Made by a program: the position numbers and the translations under genes
Assembly (NCBI GenBank): GCA_018136815.1
Contig: CM030940.1
Coordinates: 80,701-144,700, forward strand
Length of the DNA stretch: 64,000 bases
Direction: 5' to 3'
Source: Isochrysis galbana
Lineage: Eukaryota > Haptophyta > Isochrysidales > Isochrysidaceae
Notes under the pieces: generated by a model
The model's database searches: none
The model's input: the letters and a program-made list of their open reading frames with translations, nothing else
Told to the model about the DNA's origin: nothing
Shown: in pieces, positions 1 to 10,670 of the stretch
Layout: every line of letters begins with the position of its first letter
Position numbering within the stretch: position 1 is the first letter of the stretch

Positions 1-3000
1 CTCACCCCCGCCCTTGTGATGGACGCCGAGTTCCGGCAAAAATTCAAGATCGAGCGCACCTACTTCGCGTCTCTTCCGTTGGGAGCGGCTGCCGTGGGCC
101 CCGCCAGAGGCAGTGCCGCCGGTGGCCTTGTGCGCAGGGGTGGGCTCTCTACCACGGGCGGCATTCCGAATGGCGGCATTCCGACTACTGCCGCAGCAGC
201 CAGTAGGACGAACCGCCGCGTATCCTGGCCCGTTAGAGGCTCGACCGAGCGCGGCTCGTGCGGTTCGTATGACGACGAGTCGAGCAAGCGGCGAGCCGCT
301 GGGGCTCGGAAGAGCAGCGAGGGGGCAGGAGGCTGCGATCGGCACTGCGGCCGGTCCGTCGTTCTGAACATTCAGCCGAACGCCGACGAAGGAAACGGCG
401 GCGAGCACGTGGAGGGCGATCTGCGCGGCGCCACGGGCGCCTTGCCCCCTTTAGTCAAGACCGCGCTCCCCCGCGTCCGCTTATCCTCCGAGTCATTTAT
501 GCGCCCATTCCGCGACGCAGACCCTCCCAACCGACGGCTCAGCCGCTTCCTCAGCCTGCAAGCCGGCGAGCCGGACTCCGTCGGCGACCCGATCCTGGCC
601 ACCATGGACGACTTGTTTGCTCCCCACCCGCCCGCTAATCTGACTCCAGCTTGCCGTCGGAGAACCTCTCCTGGCTATGGGGCCGGCGAAGCCTCGCCAA
701 CAACGAGTCCTAGCCGTTGCACCGCACCCCCATTGGCGACGCGCGCGCGCTCACTCTCGGCGCGATCGGCTGCTGCGGGAATCCTGGGCAGGCGGCTCAC
801 GGAGTCGGGCTATGTCAGCCAGCAAGACAGCGATTCCTCGACGGAGGAGGACCAGGCGCGCGCCCCTCACCAGCGGCATGGCCATCTGTCCCGTGAGGCG
901 CAATCGTCCAGAGACCCACCTTCCGGAGCCGGGCCTTCTTCCTCCTGGCTCTCCGAGTCGGCGGAAGCGCTCCTCGCTCGCGCGCGTCAAATAATGTCCG
1001 TAATGACTAACGCTGCAACCCTCGAGGACGCCATGCGCCCCGTCGTTAATGTGGGCCCAATTGTGGTGGCCAGTTCTCCTCCGCCTTCTCCACCTTCTAC
1101 GGGCGCTACCGCAAGAAGAGACATAGCACCTGGTTCTAGTGGGGCCTCACGCGCTACGACAGCTGATGGCGCAAGTCAGGCGCCGTCCGCACCGCGCCAC
1201 AGCGCGGCGGACGCGATTGCTGCGGAAGTCCCCTTCCGGGCGGCCACGATTCGGGCCTCGGCGCCCTGTCATGCGCCGCCTTTGGCTGAGCACGGCTTAG
1301 TGTGCGAGGTTGCACCGGACGCGGCTGGGCGACTTGCTCCGCCTCCGGGCCGGCGCACCACGGCGGCAAAATCGACCGCGTCTTCTGCGGCGTCTTGTGG
1401 AGCGTCCTTTCCACTGTCGTTTCTTGGCTTTCCTGCCACGAGTCACAATCGGGGCCCTGACACGTCCGCGTGGAACCAACCCGGCAGTAGTCAAGGAGCC
1501 GACACTGAGACACCTCGCAACGCCATGTCGAGCGTGGCCTCGTCAGCCCCCGGGCTCATTGGTGGGATAAGCGCCGGAAGCCTGCGGGGTCAGAGCGCAG
1601 TGTCAGCTGCAAGCGCTAGAGGACAAAGCGCCGTTTCCGCCAGTGTTGGCACCCACGCTCGTCTACCGGCCAAGACGCGCCTCGACTCGTCGGAGATTCA
1701 TGAGCACGGGTGCTTTGTTGATGAGACCAACTTTTTTGTCAAGGTCCCGCGGCACGATACGTCGACGCTCCGTCGAGGATGGGGGGGCTCTGGTCTAGGC
1801 CTTGGCAGTGCCAGAGGCCTCGCAATGAGTCTCTCTGCTACGGCAGACTCGGTGCCGGTATCGACAGGCGGAGGGCGCGGCGGAGGCAACGAAGGTTTCG
1901 GCGATCCGGGTGCGGGCGGCGGTGGCCCCAGCGGCCCCATTGGCGGTGCCGTGGAGGATGCTCGGCGTAGCTCGGCCGTTACACTCGCCGACGTCTCTGC
2001 GCATCTTGGTGGTGCGCGTCGCGTCAACGACGCGCATACGCGCACCTTCCTGATGCGCTATATGCTGCTTCTCCTGCTCTGGGTGACCGTTTATGGCGTG
2101 GCGGATGCCACACACTTCTCAGTGAGCGATTCGTCCCGGCCCACAGGCATTCTGCTATAAGCACATGCACCACACCCGTGCCATCAGCTCCTCCTACAAC
2201 TTACACCAAATCTTCCCGACTGTGCGTCCCCACCCTTACATCGATGCAATGGTAGGTGCGCTGGATGGGTCTCACTCAAATCTGGCCGCTGCCGCTTGTT
2301 CGGTATTGCTTTCTCGTACCCGCCTTACTGGTGCTCCGCACGTGGCTCGTTTCAGCTCGAACGCCGTCCGCCATCGGGAACTCCTTTGCTGCGGGAGCCT
2401 TGCTTGTGCTGCCCGCAATCGCAATGGGCTTCGTCGTAACGCATGTGGGTCTCGACGTGAGAGAGTGCGATGATCCCTACAAGATCGTCGCTTGTGCTGG
2501 AAGGTGCGGTTGCAGACAGGGGTGTAAAAGCGAGGATAAGCGCAGTGACGGGCTATTTACGCCTTTGTAGCCTTGGCATCAGGGCCATCCAAGCCGCGAC
2601 AACCGTCATTCGAGGACACGCTCACCTCGACGCCATGTGCCGCCGCCACCTCAGGTTGCAAGGAGCGAGCGATGCAGATGCTTCTGACGTCCTTGCCCAG
2701 TTGGGATTTGCGCCGCCGCCGCCGTCCGGAGAGTTTACGCAGGTGATGCACCATGTTGAAGTCCGGGCCTACTTTTTATGTCTGTAGCCGGATTGCTTAC
2801 CCGTTGCAGACGACGCCATGCGCCCCCAATATAAGCGATCTGGGCCTACGTACCCCTCAAGGCGCCAAGTGCTCTCGGCGCATCGGTCGTTACACTCGCG
2901 ACTCCTAGTTTTTTGTTACAACATAAAATGATGTCCGGTGGCATTGTAGGGCGACTGTACTATTGTTGGCTCAATCCTCGGCAAATTCAACCCTGAAGAG

Positions 3001-6000
3001 ACAAGGGTCTCCGTTCCGCCGCCTCCGCCGCCGCCTTCTGGGTTCGTACAAGGCGATGCACTCGCCTTCTATTGCGGAGAGGTAATGTACTCCCCGCCTC
3101 CCCTGTATCACAGACCCCGCCCACCGTGCAGCTGTTTGCCCCTTATAAATGGACGTCGCGCAGCTTTTGCTCGTCAAGAGCCGAGGCCCATGCCGCCAAG
3201 GCAATTCGCCATCCCACCCTTTTACTGCACAGGTCGAACTTGGGTCCAACATCACTCTCTGCCAAGGCTTTCCATTCGAGTATATGACTGAGCTTGCCGT
3301 TTGGCACATCTTCTTCCACTATGCCCTGACCCATCTTCCCATATTTTTGTTGGGCGCGGTCTCTGCCGTCGTCAGTGTCGCAGTCGTCGTGTTGACCAGT
3401 AAGGAGGTGCGGGCAGGCAATCCACCTGCCAACTAGCTCCTTACGAGCAACGCCTAGAGATCTTTTCATGCACGCCTCCATTCTGAATACTGCCCGATTG
3501 CCGTGCGATAGGCTGATTCGTTCTGGCACGACCAACTTCATTCTGGAGTCGAACCACAGGTGCGCCATCGCCTGCACGCGGTATCTAAGTCTAGAGATCT
3601 GCCCCACACGGCGGACTCGCCCGCGAAGCCCCGTTCCGTCAACAACCCCTCTAGCGAGTGCGAGCATCTTGCTATGCGCTCATCCATAACGATCCTCATT
3701 GTCGTTTTTCTATGCTCTCATGGCCACGCCTAATGACCACACGTACTACTTGCCCGAGCCCTGCCTCGCATCCCTCTCGTTCAAGCCTTCTATGCTAGGT
3801 AGTGCCCTTCACTAGGTTCCCCGACATACCATCCCTCACCCCATCAGCAACCCGGTCTAGACGATTTCGTCGTCTTCGAGCTCACGCGGATGACCGTCAT
3901 GCTGCTCTTTGCACACATTGTCGGCGCTCTTCATCATTGGTAGCCGCAGCGCCCCAGGGGCTCAGGCCGCACATTTATCCTTTTGGCCGGTCGACAATGC
4001 ATTTTTCTAGAGCCGACGTCGCCCGCGTCGGCGAGGAGGCCCACTTGCGGCAATCGGTCGCACAACGATAGGAGGCACTGACTGCCCATTGGTCATCCTA
4101 CCAATGCGCGAGCATGCTTTCTCACTGCTCCTCCCTCGCATCATATACCCTTTGCAGGTCGCACCGCCGGGAGCTATGGCGCCACCTCTTGCTCGAGGCT
4201 CAGCAACGGGCAGTGATGCGGTGTATCGAGGAGGAGACCGCTTCATGTGATCGCCTTCTCAAGTCTATCTTGCCCCCACATCTCGTCGGTTCGCTCGGCT
4301 CGCTTGAAGCAATCGCTAGAGAGGAAGCCAAGCCCTTAGGCACGCATAGGTCGCCGTCTCACGAGGTGTCCGCTTTACATGCCGAGTCGGGCGCACAAAG
4401 TAGCGAAGAGGCACGTGAAAGGGACGGCCGGCACTTCGCTCTATCTGAACCGAGGATCCGACCTCCACGACCATCGCAATTAGCAGAAACGTTCCATGAT
4501 TGCTCCTTCTTGTTCGCCAAGATTGGTGGGCTCTCGCAGCTTATCAACGACTCCGATGTGGAGCCCTCTGAGGCGAGCAATGAAGCATAATGCGTAGATG
4601 CCGGCGAGAAATACGAGGCGCTCAAGCCCTTCTGGCCTTTTCCAGGGGCCGCGTCCTACTTGCGCAACACCATGCGCGCGTGTAGCGAGAGATGACACAC
4701 GATTGCCACCTTCCGACTTCAGGTCATTGGCTTTCTTCAAGGCATGTTCGACCGTTTTGACCGCCTGGCGGACGTATTTCAACTTCAAAAGGTTCGAGGT
4801 CGTCCTACATGCCATCTGCTCTTGCCAGCCAGGGCCTTTGTGGGTGTCATGCTTCAGTACATAATGGGAGGGATGGTGTGCAGTCAAGTCTTTCCCGTGT
4901 ATGATCGCTGCCATAACAACCAACTCACGTGCAGGTGCGCAAGACTGCTAACGAGTATTACCTGGTCGCCGCCGGTCTGCCCGACCCCGATCTCCTACCG
5001 CTTGCACATGATCGTGCTGCCGCTATCGCCGGCTTCGGCTTCGCGATGATCAACATCATGTCCGTTATTAACCTTCAATTGAGGGATGCGAGGCAGCCAG
5101 GACTCGCTCAAGCTTTGCGGGGGGCTCAGTTCACAGTGCAGGTCACGCGGCTTGAGTGCGACAGGCATTTGCGCCTCATGGTCTCGTCAGCACGGGATCT
5201 GGCGGCTTCTAATCCGACCCCGTATACCACTGCCTGTCTTTCCTCGCCATCTTGCACCAGCTTGGATTGAGTGGGGCCATCAGTTTGATCGCCTACCCCT
5301 GAAGTCGCGCGCTCCTCAAAAAGTGCACTTCATTCTCTTTCCGATAGGTGGGCATCGACTCGGGGTCTGCCATCGCTGGCGTTATCGGCCATAAGACGTA
5401 CCAATATGATTTATGTGGTGATGCCGTCAATACTGCTGCACGTATGTGTGCGTACTCGGAACCGGGTCGTGTGCATGTTTCCCAGGTGAGCGTCCGGCTC
5501 TTGCGCGTGCTTTCGGTGAGGAAGTTTTTTGAGGTGAAGCAGGGGGCGGGGGTCTCAGCGGTGAGAGAAGGCTTTCCTCCTCGACAACGAACAACATGTC
5601 GCGCGGGACCTCGCATGTTTAAAGTTTGTAAGCATGACGGGGATTCTTCGCTCACATCACGCTTGTGCCCTGCCTTATGTCGCTCAGTCAACGTATAACC
5701 TCCTCAAGGACCGCTTCGGCGCCAAGTCGTGCGGGCTCCGCATCATCAAGGGTAAGGGAGAGATGCACACATATTTCCTCGAGAACGCACCGCCAAGAGA
5801 AGGAGAAGTGGCGTGGCCTTCAAGTCTCGCTACTAGTCTCGACTGTGAGCCTGCGCTCGATTCATCGATCGACGTGGGTGCATCTCCTCGACAGGAGTCT
5901 TCTAACCAATCCCAATTAAGCGCGTCGTTCATGCCCCGCGCAACTTCACCCTCCACGACCGCTCTCTGGTTGGAGCGCGCCTCGCGCATTGTGAGCCCTC

Positions 6001-6203
6001 AAGGCGAGCGTGTTCCTCGTTATTTGGCCGCACCAACCATGTCCTTTGCCTCCACTACTCCGCCGCCCGTCGCGACGTCGCAGAGTAAGGCTGGCAGCCA
6101 GAGCGAACGCAATGGGCCTCTTGGACAAGGAGGTGTGGCTTGTCCAAAAAATGCTGGCAACGGCATACTGAGCACGGAGTCGAGGCTATCCCCTAGGATG
6201 TAA
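1..6203 (+). CDS. Transmembrane adenylate cyclase, C2-like class III catalytic domain (5' end outside window)
   Basis: Makes cAMP from ATP, or forms the non-metal half of such an enzyme, at a membrane. Exons read by splice sites and phase: <1-2121, 2256-2456, possibly 2701-2742, 2950-3081, 3233-3398, 3861-3939, 4158-4572, 4723-4791, 4935-5141, 5348-5485, 5688-6203. A Ser/Pro/Ala-rich region of about 670 residues precedes transmembrane segments starting at LMRYMLLLLLWVTVY; further hydrophobic segments lie in exons at 2256, 3233 and 3861. A linker leads to the cyclase domain: ILPPHLVGSL, FLFAKIGGLSQLI, MFDRFDRLADVFQ, RKTANEYYLVAAGLP, VGIDSGSAIAGVIG, QYDLCGDAVNTAARM. The adenine-selecting Lys and Asp and the transition-state Asn and Arg are present. 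Both metal Asp positions are changed (FAKI, ANEY), as in mammalian C2 domains. A C1 half could lie upstream. The frame is open at base 1, so ATG 19 may not be the start. The 4573-4722 intron is GC-AG. Cyclase call is firm; the exon near 2.7 kb is weak. Confidence 0.85.
4573..4722 (+). other. GC-AG intron in the adenylate cyclase gene
   Basis: The cyclase reading DVEPSE|VIGFLQGMFDRFD needs an intron starting GCGAGC after GAG and ending CTTCAG before GTC. No GT donor nearby gives this reading; GAT|GTGGAG at 4557-4563 is in phase but drops four conserved-looking residues. Confidence 0.65.
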
Positions 6204-6483
6204 TCAAAGTTGTTCCACAGGTACCTGCACAGGTACAGGTACCTGTGAACTATGCCGGGTCCCCTAGGAATTTGTGGTAGGTGCCATAACTGCAGTGGAG
6301 TGAAGGTTTACAATTTTACACTATTACAAATAGACCTAACCTGAAATAGAGTCGCAAGGTCGCGTTCCGTCGAAAGACGAGTCTGTCCCGTATTCGACGG
6401 AATGTGACTTCATGGCGGAGGGCACCCTCCCTCCCCCTCTCCCGGCTCCCGGCCCCGGCCCCCTCTTATGTCTTATGGAGGCA
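6204..6483. other. Intergenic: short palindromes and a repeat boundary
   Basis: No gene seen. GGTACC-rich inverted repeats occur at about 6220-6250, just after the cyclase stop. A stretch near 6383-6413 (GTCTGTCCCG..TTCGACGGAAT) recurs in diverged form near 55816-55845, so part of this spacer is repeat-derived. Confidence 0.4.
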
Positions 6484-7455
6484 CCGAAGTAAAAACAGCG
6501 CCACGATATAATCCAACGGCCAACAGCCTGAGGGGGAATCAGGGTCACACAAGGGAGCGGTTCCTTGCACCAGCGATACCTAAACACGCGACTTAACCTA
6601 AGAACGCTAGGAGAACGCAAGGAGGTAATAAGCCAGGCGAGGGGCAAAGCAGGCGACAAGGGAGGCGACAAAGGAGGAGAGGGCAAAGAAGGCGAATGTA
6701 GGATGCTGCGACGGTGACTAGCCTACAAAGAGGGGACATAGAAACGCAGACAATTTTTAAAACGAAAAGGTCGATCGCGGATGCGATAGGAGCGCAGCTC
6801 AGCGGGCAGGTGAGAGGTGAGGCTGGGGCATGGCCTTGGCCCCTCTTGTCTCTCCATCGCTGGCTCTCGAGCCCCTGCCGATCGACTGGGGGGTCCTGAT
6901 CAGGGGGGCCCATGGGGAGGAGGGGTTGGTCAGAGGGATCGGCTGGCCACGGACAGGCGAAGGCGGTCGATTCAAGCGTGCCTGTGGGGAGCAGAGGGAT
7001 GGGTCAGCAAGGCAATGTGCTCCTGAGGAAGGGTTGGTCAGAGGGATTGGCTGGCCACGACAGGCCAGGCGGGCGATTCAGGCGTGCCTGTGGTGAGCTG
7101 AATGATGGGCCAGCAAGGCAATGTGTTCCTCGCAAGCCTGTCGCATCCGCGATCGACCTTTTTGTTTTAGAAGTTGTCTGCGTTTCTATGTCCCCTCCTT
7201 GCAGGCTAGTCACTAGTCACCGTCGCAGGATCCTACATTCGTCCATTCGCCCTTGTTGCCCTCGCCTCCTTTGTCGCCTCCCTTGCCGCCTGCTTGCCCC
7301 TCACTCACCTGGCTTACCTCCTTGTGTGCTCCTCGCGTTTTAGGCTAAGTCGCGCGATCAGGTATCGCCGGTGCAAGGAACCGCCCCCATGTGTGACCCT
7401 GATTCCCCCTCAGGTGTTGGCCGTTGAATTATATCGTGGCGCTATTTTACTTCGG
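6484..7455. mobile_element. Foldback element with arms of about 0.3 kb
   Basis: The left arm (about 6484-6790) is the reverse complement of the right arm (about 7143-7455), with small indels. Matching landmarks are CCGAAGTAAAA at the outer ends, a GGTTCCTTGCACC block, GGGGACATAGAAACGCAGACA, and GGTCGATCGCGGATGCGA at the inner ends. The loop (6791-7142) holds two imperfect direct copies of a unit of about 110 bp containing GGTTGGTCAGAGGGAT and GGCTGGCCACG. Loop-like sequence recurs at 21.8-22.1 kb without the arms. It could be a foldback transposon, or two retroelement termini in head-to-head order. Confidence 0.7.
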
Positions 7456-7500
7456 TCTTCATCAAATCGCTTAAGGGTTTTCGAAAGATTCCCTCCTTAT

Positions 7501-8529
7501 TCTTGTGCGTAACTGTCGCCCCGTCGGATCGTCCGTCGCCGCGACCTGTGCCCGTCCGAAGTGGAATATGTTCCGCACTTCGAAGGGAACGCGGATCTCG
7601 TTCAAGATCTCGGGTGGGACCTCGTCATAGCCCACCCTCCGTGCACCTACCTCTCTAACGCCGGCTTGAGGTGGATTCACTCCAACCCCGAGCGCCTCGC
7701 CAACACCGCCGCCGCCGCCGCTCAGTTTCGCCGCCGCCTGGAGGCTAAAGCGCCATTCCTGGCAGTCGAGAACCCCAAGATGCACTACTACGCTAAGGCG
7801 TTGTTGGACGGTATCGAAACTACGCAATACGTCCACCTGTGGCAGCACGGCACCGGACACACGAAAGCTACAGGACTATATCTCTCCGCGAGCCTCCCTC
7901 CGCTCCAACCAACGTGCATTGTTCCGGGCCGAGAGGCCGTGATGGCTAACCTGCCCATGACCCCTCATCGCGGCGCTCTCCGGAGCCGCACCTACGTGGG
8001 CATCGCGGGGGCGATGGCATCTCAGTGGATGCCGGTGGTCTTGGACCACTGCCGTTCGGCATCTCACCGACACCACGACTCTGCCTCCGCCCTTCTAGCG
8101 CGAGCTCGCGAAGCGCAGGCCTCGCAATCGCAACCTAGTCGCTCTCGTGCGATGCCAGGGCAGCACCCGAGCAACGCCGCCTCTCCTACGGCGATCGCCG
8201 CGATAGATACAGCTTGGATGCCGTATCCATCCCGATCCGCCCAGCCATGTCCGCTCCGTCGTCGCGCTCGCCCTCGCCCAAGCCCGTCCTCCCGCCTTCC
8301 TCTGCTGAGGAGGTGGTCCAGCCCGTCATTCCATCACTCCCGGCCTCCTTCGCCGCGCCTTCCGCCGATCGCCTCCCTTCCGAATCATCGCATATCGAGC
8401 CCATGGTCATGCTCGATCCGTCAAAGCCATCAGGCATTCCAGGAGAGTGGGCGGTTCCTCCCCCATGGCGGGGGAGGAGTGGAGAGGGGGGGGAGGGCTC
8501 GTGCCCCGCCATGGGTGCACCAAGTGTAA
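7501..8529 (+). CDS. Phage-type DNA cytosine methyltransferase homologue, repeat-associated
   Basis: Resembles the small C5-cytosine methyltransferase-like proteins of phages and bacteria. Seen in order: WDLVIAHPPCTYLSNAGLRW (Pro-Cys pair of C5 motif IV), AVENPKMHYYAKALLDG (ENP motif VI), a HLWQHGTGHTKATGLYL block, LPPLQPT, then RSRTYVGIAGAMASQW. These follow the order I know in that phage family. The N-terminal FxGxG SAM-binding strand is not visible; the frame opens around EYVPHFEGNADL near 7561, so the 5' end is missing or in an unseen exon. After about residue 165 the frame runs into Ser/Pro/Arg-rich sequence and then a repeat at 8425-8550. It sits between a foldback arm and an LTR-like repeat, so it is probably mobile-element cargo. 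Activity is unproven. Confidence 0.65.
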
Positions 8530-8820
8530 ACTTAATTGAGATGGCTTGATGGAGAGGGGAAGTGTGGCGCGTGTGGGGGCGTGTGGGCTAGCTGGTAGGC
8601 TTTTGGCCAGACTCGGTCTTTGGGTGGTGGCACGGGCCGAGGCTCGCGTGCACCTGTGCGGCGTGGTTGCATGCGTGCGGCCGCTTCGGCGGCGCATCGT
8701 TTGTCATGGCCTGATCGTTCGTCGCGGCGGGGCGGGCAGCAGAGGAGGAGGGGAGAGGCGCGCGCTCCGCATGGCCCTATGTTTTCAACGCTTTAACGAT
8801 AGTTGAGCATTGTTGATGCT
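8425..8820 (+). repeat. Retroelement terminal repeat (LTR-like), copy 1
   Basis: Bases 8425-8550 (AAGCCATCAGGCATTCCAGG, then a CATGGCGGGGGAGGAGTGGAG block and CCAAGTGTAAACTTA) match 22065-22200 in the same orientation. Bases about 8633-8815 (CCGCTTCGGCGG, GAGGGGAGAGGCGCGCGCTCC, ATAGTTGAGC-like end) match 18765-18930 downstream of a copia RT relic. This ties the methyltransferase ORF to the 3' end of a retrotransposon family. Confidence 0.55.
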
Positions 8821-9098
8821 GATGTACATTGTGTACATTGATGCGATATGGTGTGCGCTTTCGTTTCACGGAAAATAAATGAAGATTGAAGTGAGCGTTT
8901 GACTGAACTACTAGTAGCGTGAAGGTGAAGGCGCCTTGCTTCTCTTGATCTTGATGCCCGCATGTTAGCGATGTTGGCGCCGCTTCGGACATGTAAGGCC
9001 TTCACGAGCCAAATATACCACACGCACCACACAATCGAGACGCCCGCCAATTGATGGGGCTTCTGCAACGGTGCTCCTTTACATAATTTCAGCCACAT

Positions 9099-10670
9099 TC
9101 ACCTAGCCTCCACCGTTGCGAACCATGCCGACGCCTCGGCCAGCTGTGGGTGTGCTCCGCTCAGTTGCCGCACTGCGTCGCTCACGGTTTGGCGCTGAGC
9201 AGCTGCGGCTGCGCTCACGGCTTCGCGCATCCGCGTCAAGGAGAGTAGCCGCATCATCTCACGCGCGAAGTCCTCCGAGCATGGCAGCGTGACTAGCGCA
9301 ACAAGCCGCAGCGCTACGTGGCGGATGAGGGAGCGGTCGGTCGCATTGCCCACAAATGCGTGTAGCGCCTCCATTGCAGGCGCCACGCACCCGCGCACGA
9401 GGAGCTCGAGAGTGCAGTCGAGCAGTTTGCGTTTGAGCGTCGCACCGGCGAGGGAGTCCTCAGACTCTGCAGCCTCGAGTGGCAGGCAAGCAGCGAGCAC
9501 GGCGCATGCCTGACGCGTAAGTGCCGGATGTTGCCCTGCGCATTCCATAAGCACGGCGAGGTGGAGTGTCGCCACGTCAACGTCTAGCGAGGCGCCGCCA
9601 CCGACGTGCATCGACGTGAGGCCTGCGTGAGCCCACAACACAAGCCCTACTCCGGCTGCTGCGTCGGCAGCCGTGTGGAAGAGAAGCGGCGCGTAGGCGA
9701 GGAGGTCGCCCAGCGGTGCGTGCATGCAAACAATAGACGCCTCTGCGATAGCCTTGCGCGATAGCTCCCAAGCGCCGTCCGATTTTCCCGTCTGCCGTTG
9801 GCCCGACGAGACCATCGCCAAGATGTTAAGTAGCGCGTCGCGCGTTTCCCCCTGTGGAACATCGGGCTTCCGCGCGCCGCGTGCGCGCGCCCCAAAGAAG
9901 GGGCCAAGGAGCGGCCGGAGTAGCGATGGTGAGCGTAGGACGCTGACGGCCGTCTCCAGCTCATCATCATCGCACCGACTGACGAGCGTATGCAGCGAGG
10001 CGACGTCGGCGGGCGAGAGAGAATCGCTTTTAAGGATCGAAAGGCAACATGCCATGAACGGCGAGTGTGCGGGCACGCCGCTCGCGAGCAGCTCCCACCG
10101 GTGCACGTCGAGCCCGCGCGCCGTGGCGGCCGCTGCCAGTTCAGCACGAGCATGTTGCAGCATCGCGAGGAGCTCGGGGCTCACGGCTGAGTCGCCGTCG
10201 GAGCGTAACGCGGCAGAAACCAGCCCGCCGAGCACCACCGCCGCGTGTGCCGCGCTCGCCTCGTCCGCCGTGCCGAGCGCAAGCAACCTCTCCCCAGCCC
10301 CTCTGCCTCCTGCCAGCCGCTCAGCAACCGCTTCACCTACCACCCTCTCTACAAGTGCAGACGCGCCTTCTCCAAGCGCGGCGGCGGCAGCGGCATCTCC
10401 CGCTGAGGCCAGACTGCTCAAACCTAGCCGCACTAGCCTTGAGTGCGGCTGAGAGCCGTGGAGAGAGAAGAAAAGTGAGCGCCAGACCTCTCTGCGCAGA
10501 AGCGCCGTGGGCAGCTGGGGCTCCTGCTCACTCTCGTGCAACGCATGCTCGATAGATTCAAGCCGCTCAGTCACAAGACTCGCTAACGACGACTCACACG
10601 CCCCAAGCACCCCCTCCAAGCCCTCGCCAGCCTCGAGCAGCCACGAGGCGAGCAGCGGCGCCGACGCCAT
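9099..10670 (-). CDS. Negative elongation factor C/D (TH1)-like protein
   Basis: A single-exon 523-residue protein. NELF-C/D (TH1) is a subunit of the nuclear complex that holds RNA polymerase II in promoter-proximal pause. The match rests on a middle block, SGVPAHSPFMACCLSILKS followed by DSLSPADVASLHTLVSRC, which matches the family pattern of a PFM-CC-ILK segment, then a 'PADL..LH' helix, then a helix ending in LLRPLLGPFFGA. A later DRSLIRHVALRLVALVTLP segment fits the family's C-terminal region. Length is close to the usual 580-590. It is alpha-helical and Ala/Leu-rich throughout, with no signal peptide or membrane segment. Codon use is uniformly GC3-rich, supporting an active gene. A generic armadillo/HEAT-like helical protein is the alternative. 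Confidence 0.7.
   Translation of the reverse strand: MASAPLLASWLLEAGEGLEGVLGACESSLASLVTERLESIEHALHESEQEPQLPTALLRREVWRSLFFSLHGSQPHSRLVRLGLSSLASAGDAAAAAALGEGASALVERVVGEAVAERLAGGRGAGERLLALGTADEASAAHAAVVLGGLVSAALRSDGDSAVSPELLAMLQHARAELAAAATARGLDVHRWELLASGVPAHSPFMACCLSILKSDSLSPADVASLHTLVSRCDDDELETAVSVLRSPSLLRPLLGPFFGARARGARKPDVPQGETRDALLNILAMVSSGQRQTGKSDGAWELSRKAIAEASIVCMHAPLGDLLAYAPLLFHTAADAAAGVGLVLWAHAGLTSMHVGGGASLDVDVATLHLAVLMECAGQHPALTRQACAVLAACLPLEAAESEDSLAGATLKRKLLDCTLELLVRGCVAPAMEALHAFVGNATDRSLIRHVALRLVALVTLPCSEDFAREMMRLLSLTRMREAVSAAAAAQRQTVSDAVRQLSGAHPQLAEASAWFATVEAR

Noticed and set aside
10067-10555. Plus-strand frames opposite the TH1-like gene
   Set aside because: Antisense shadows of a GC3-rich coding exon.
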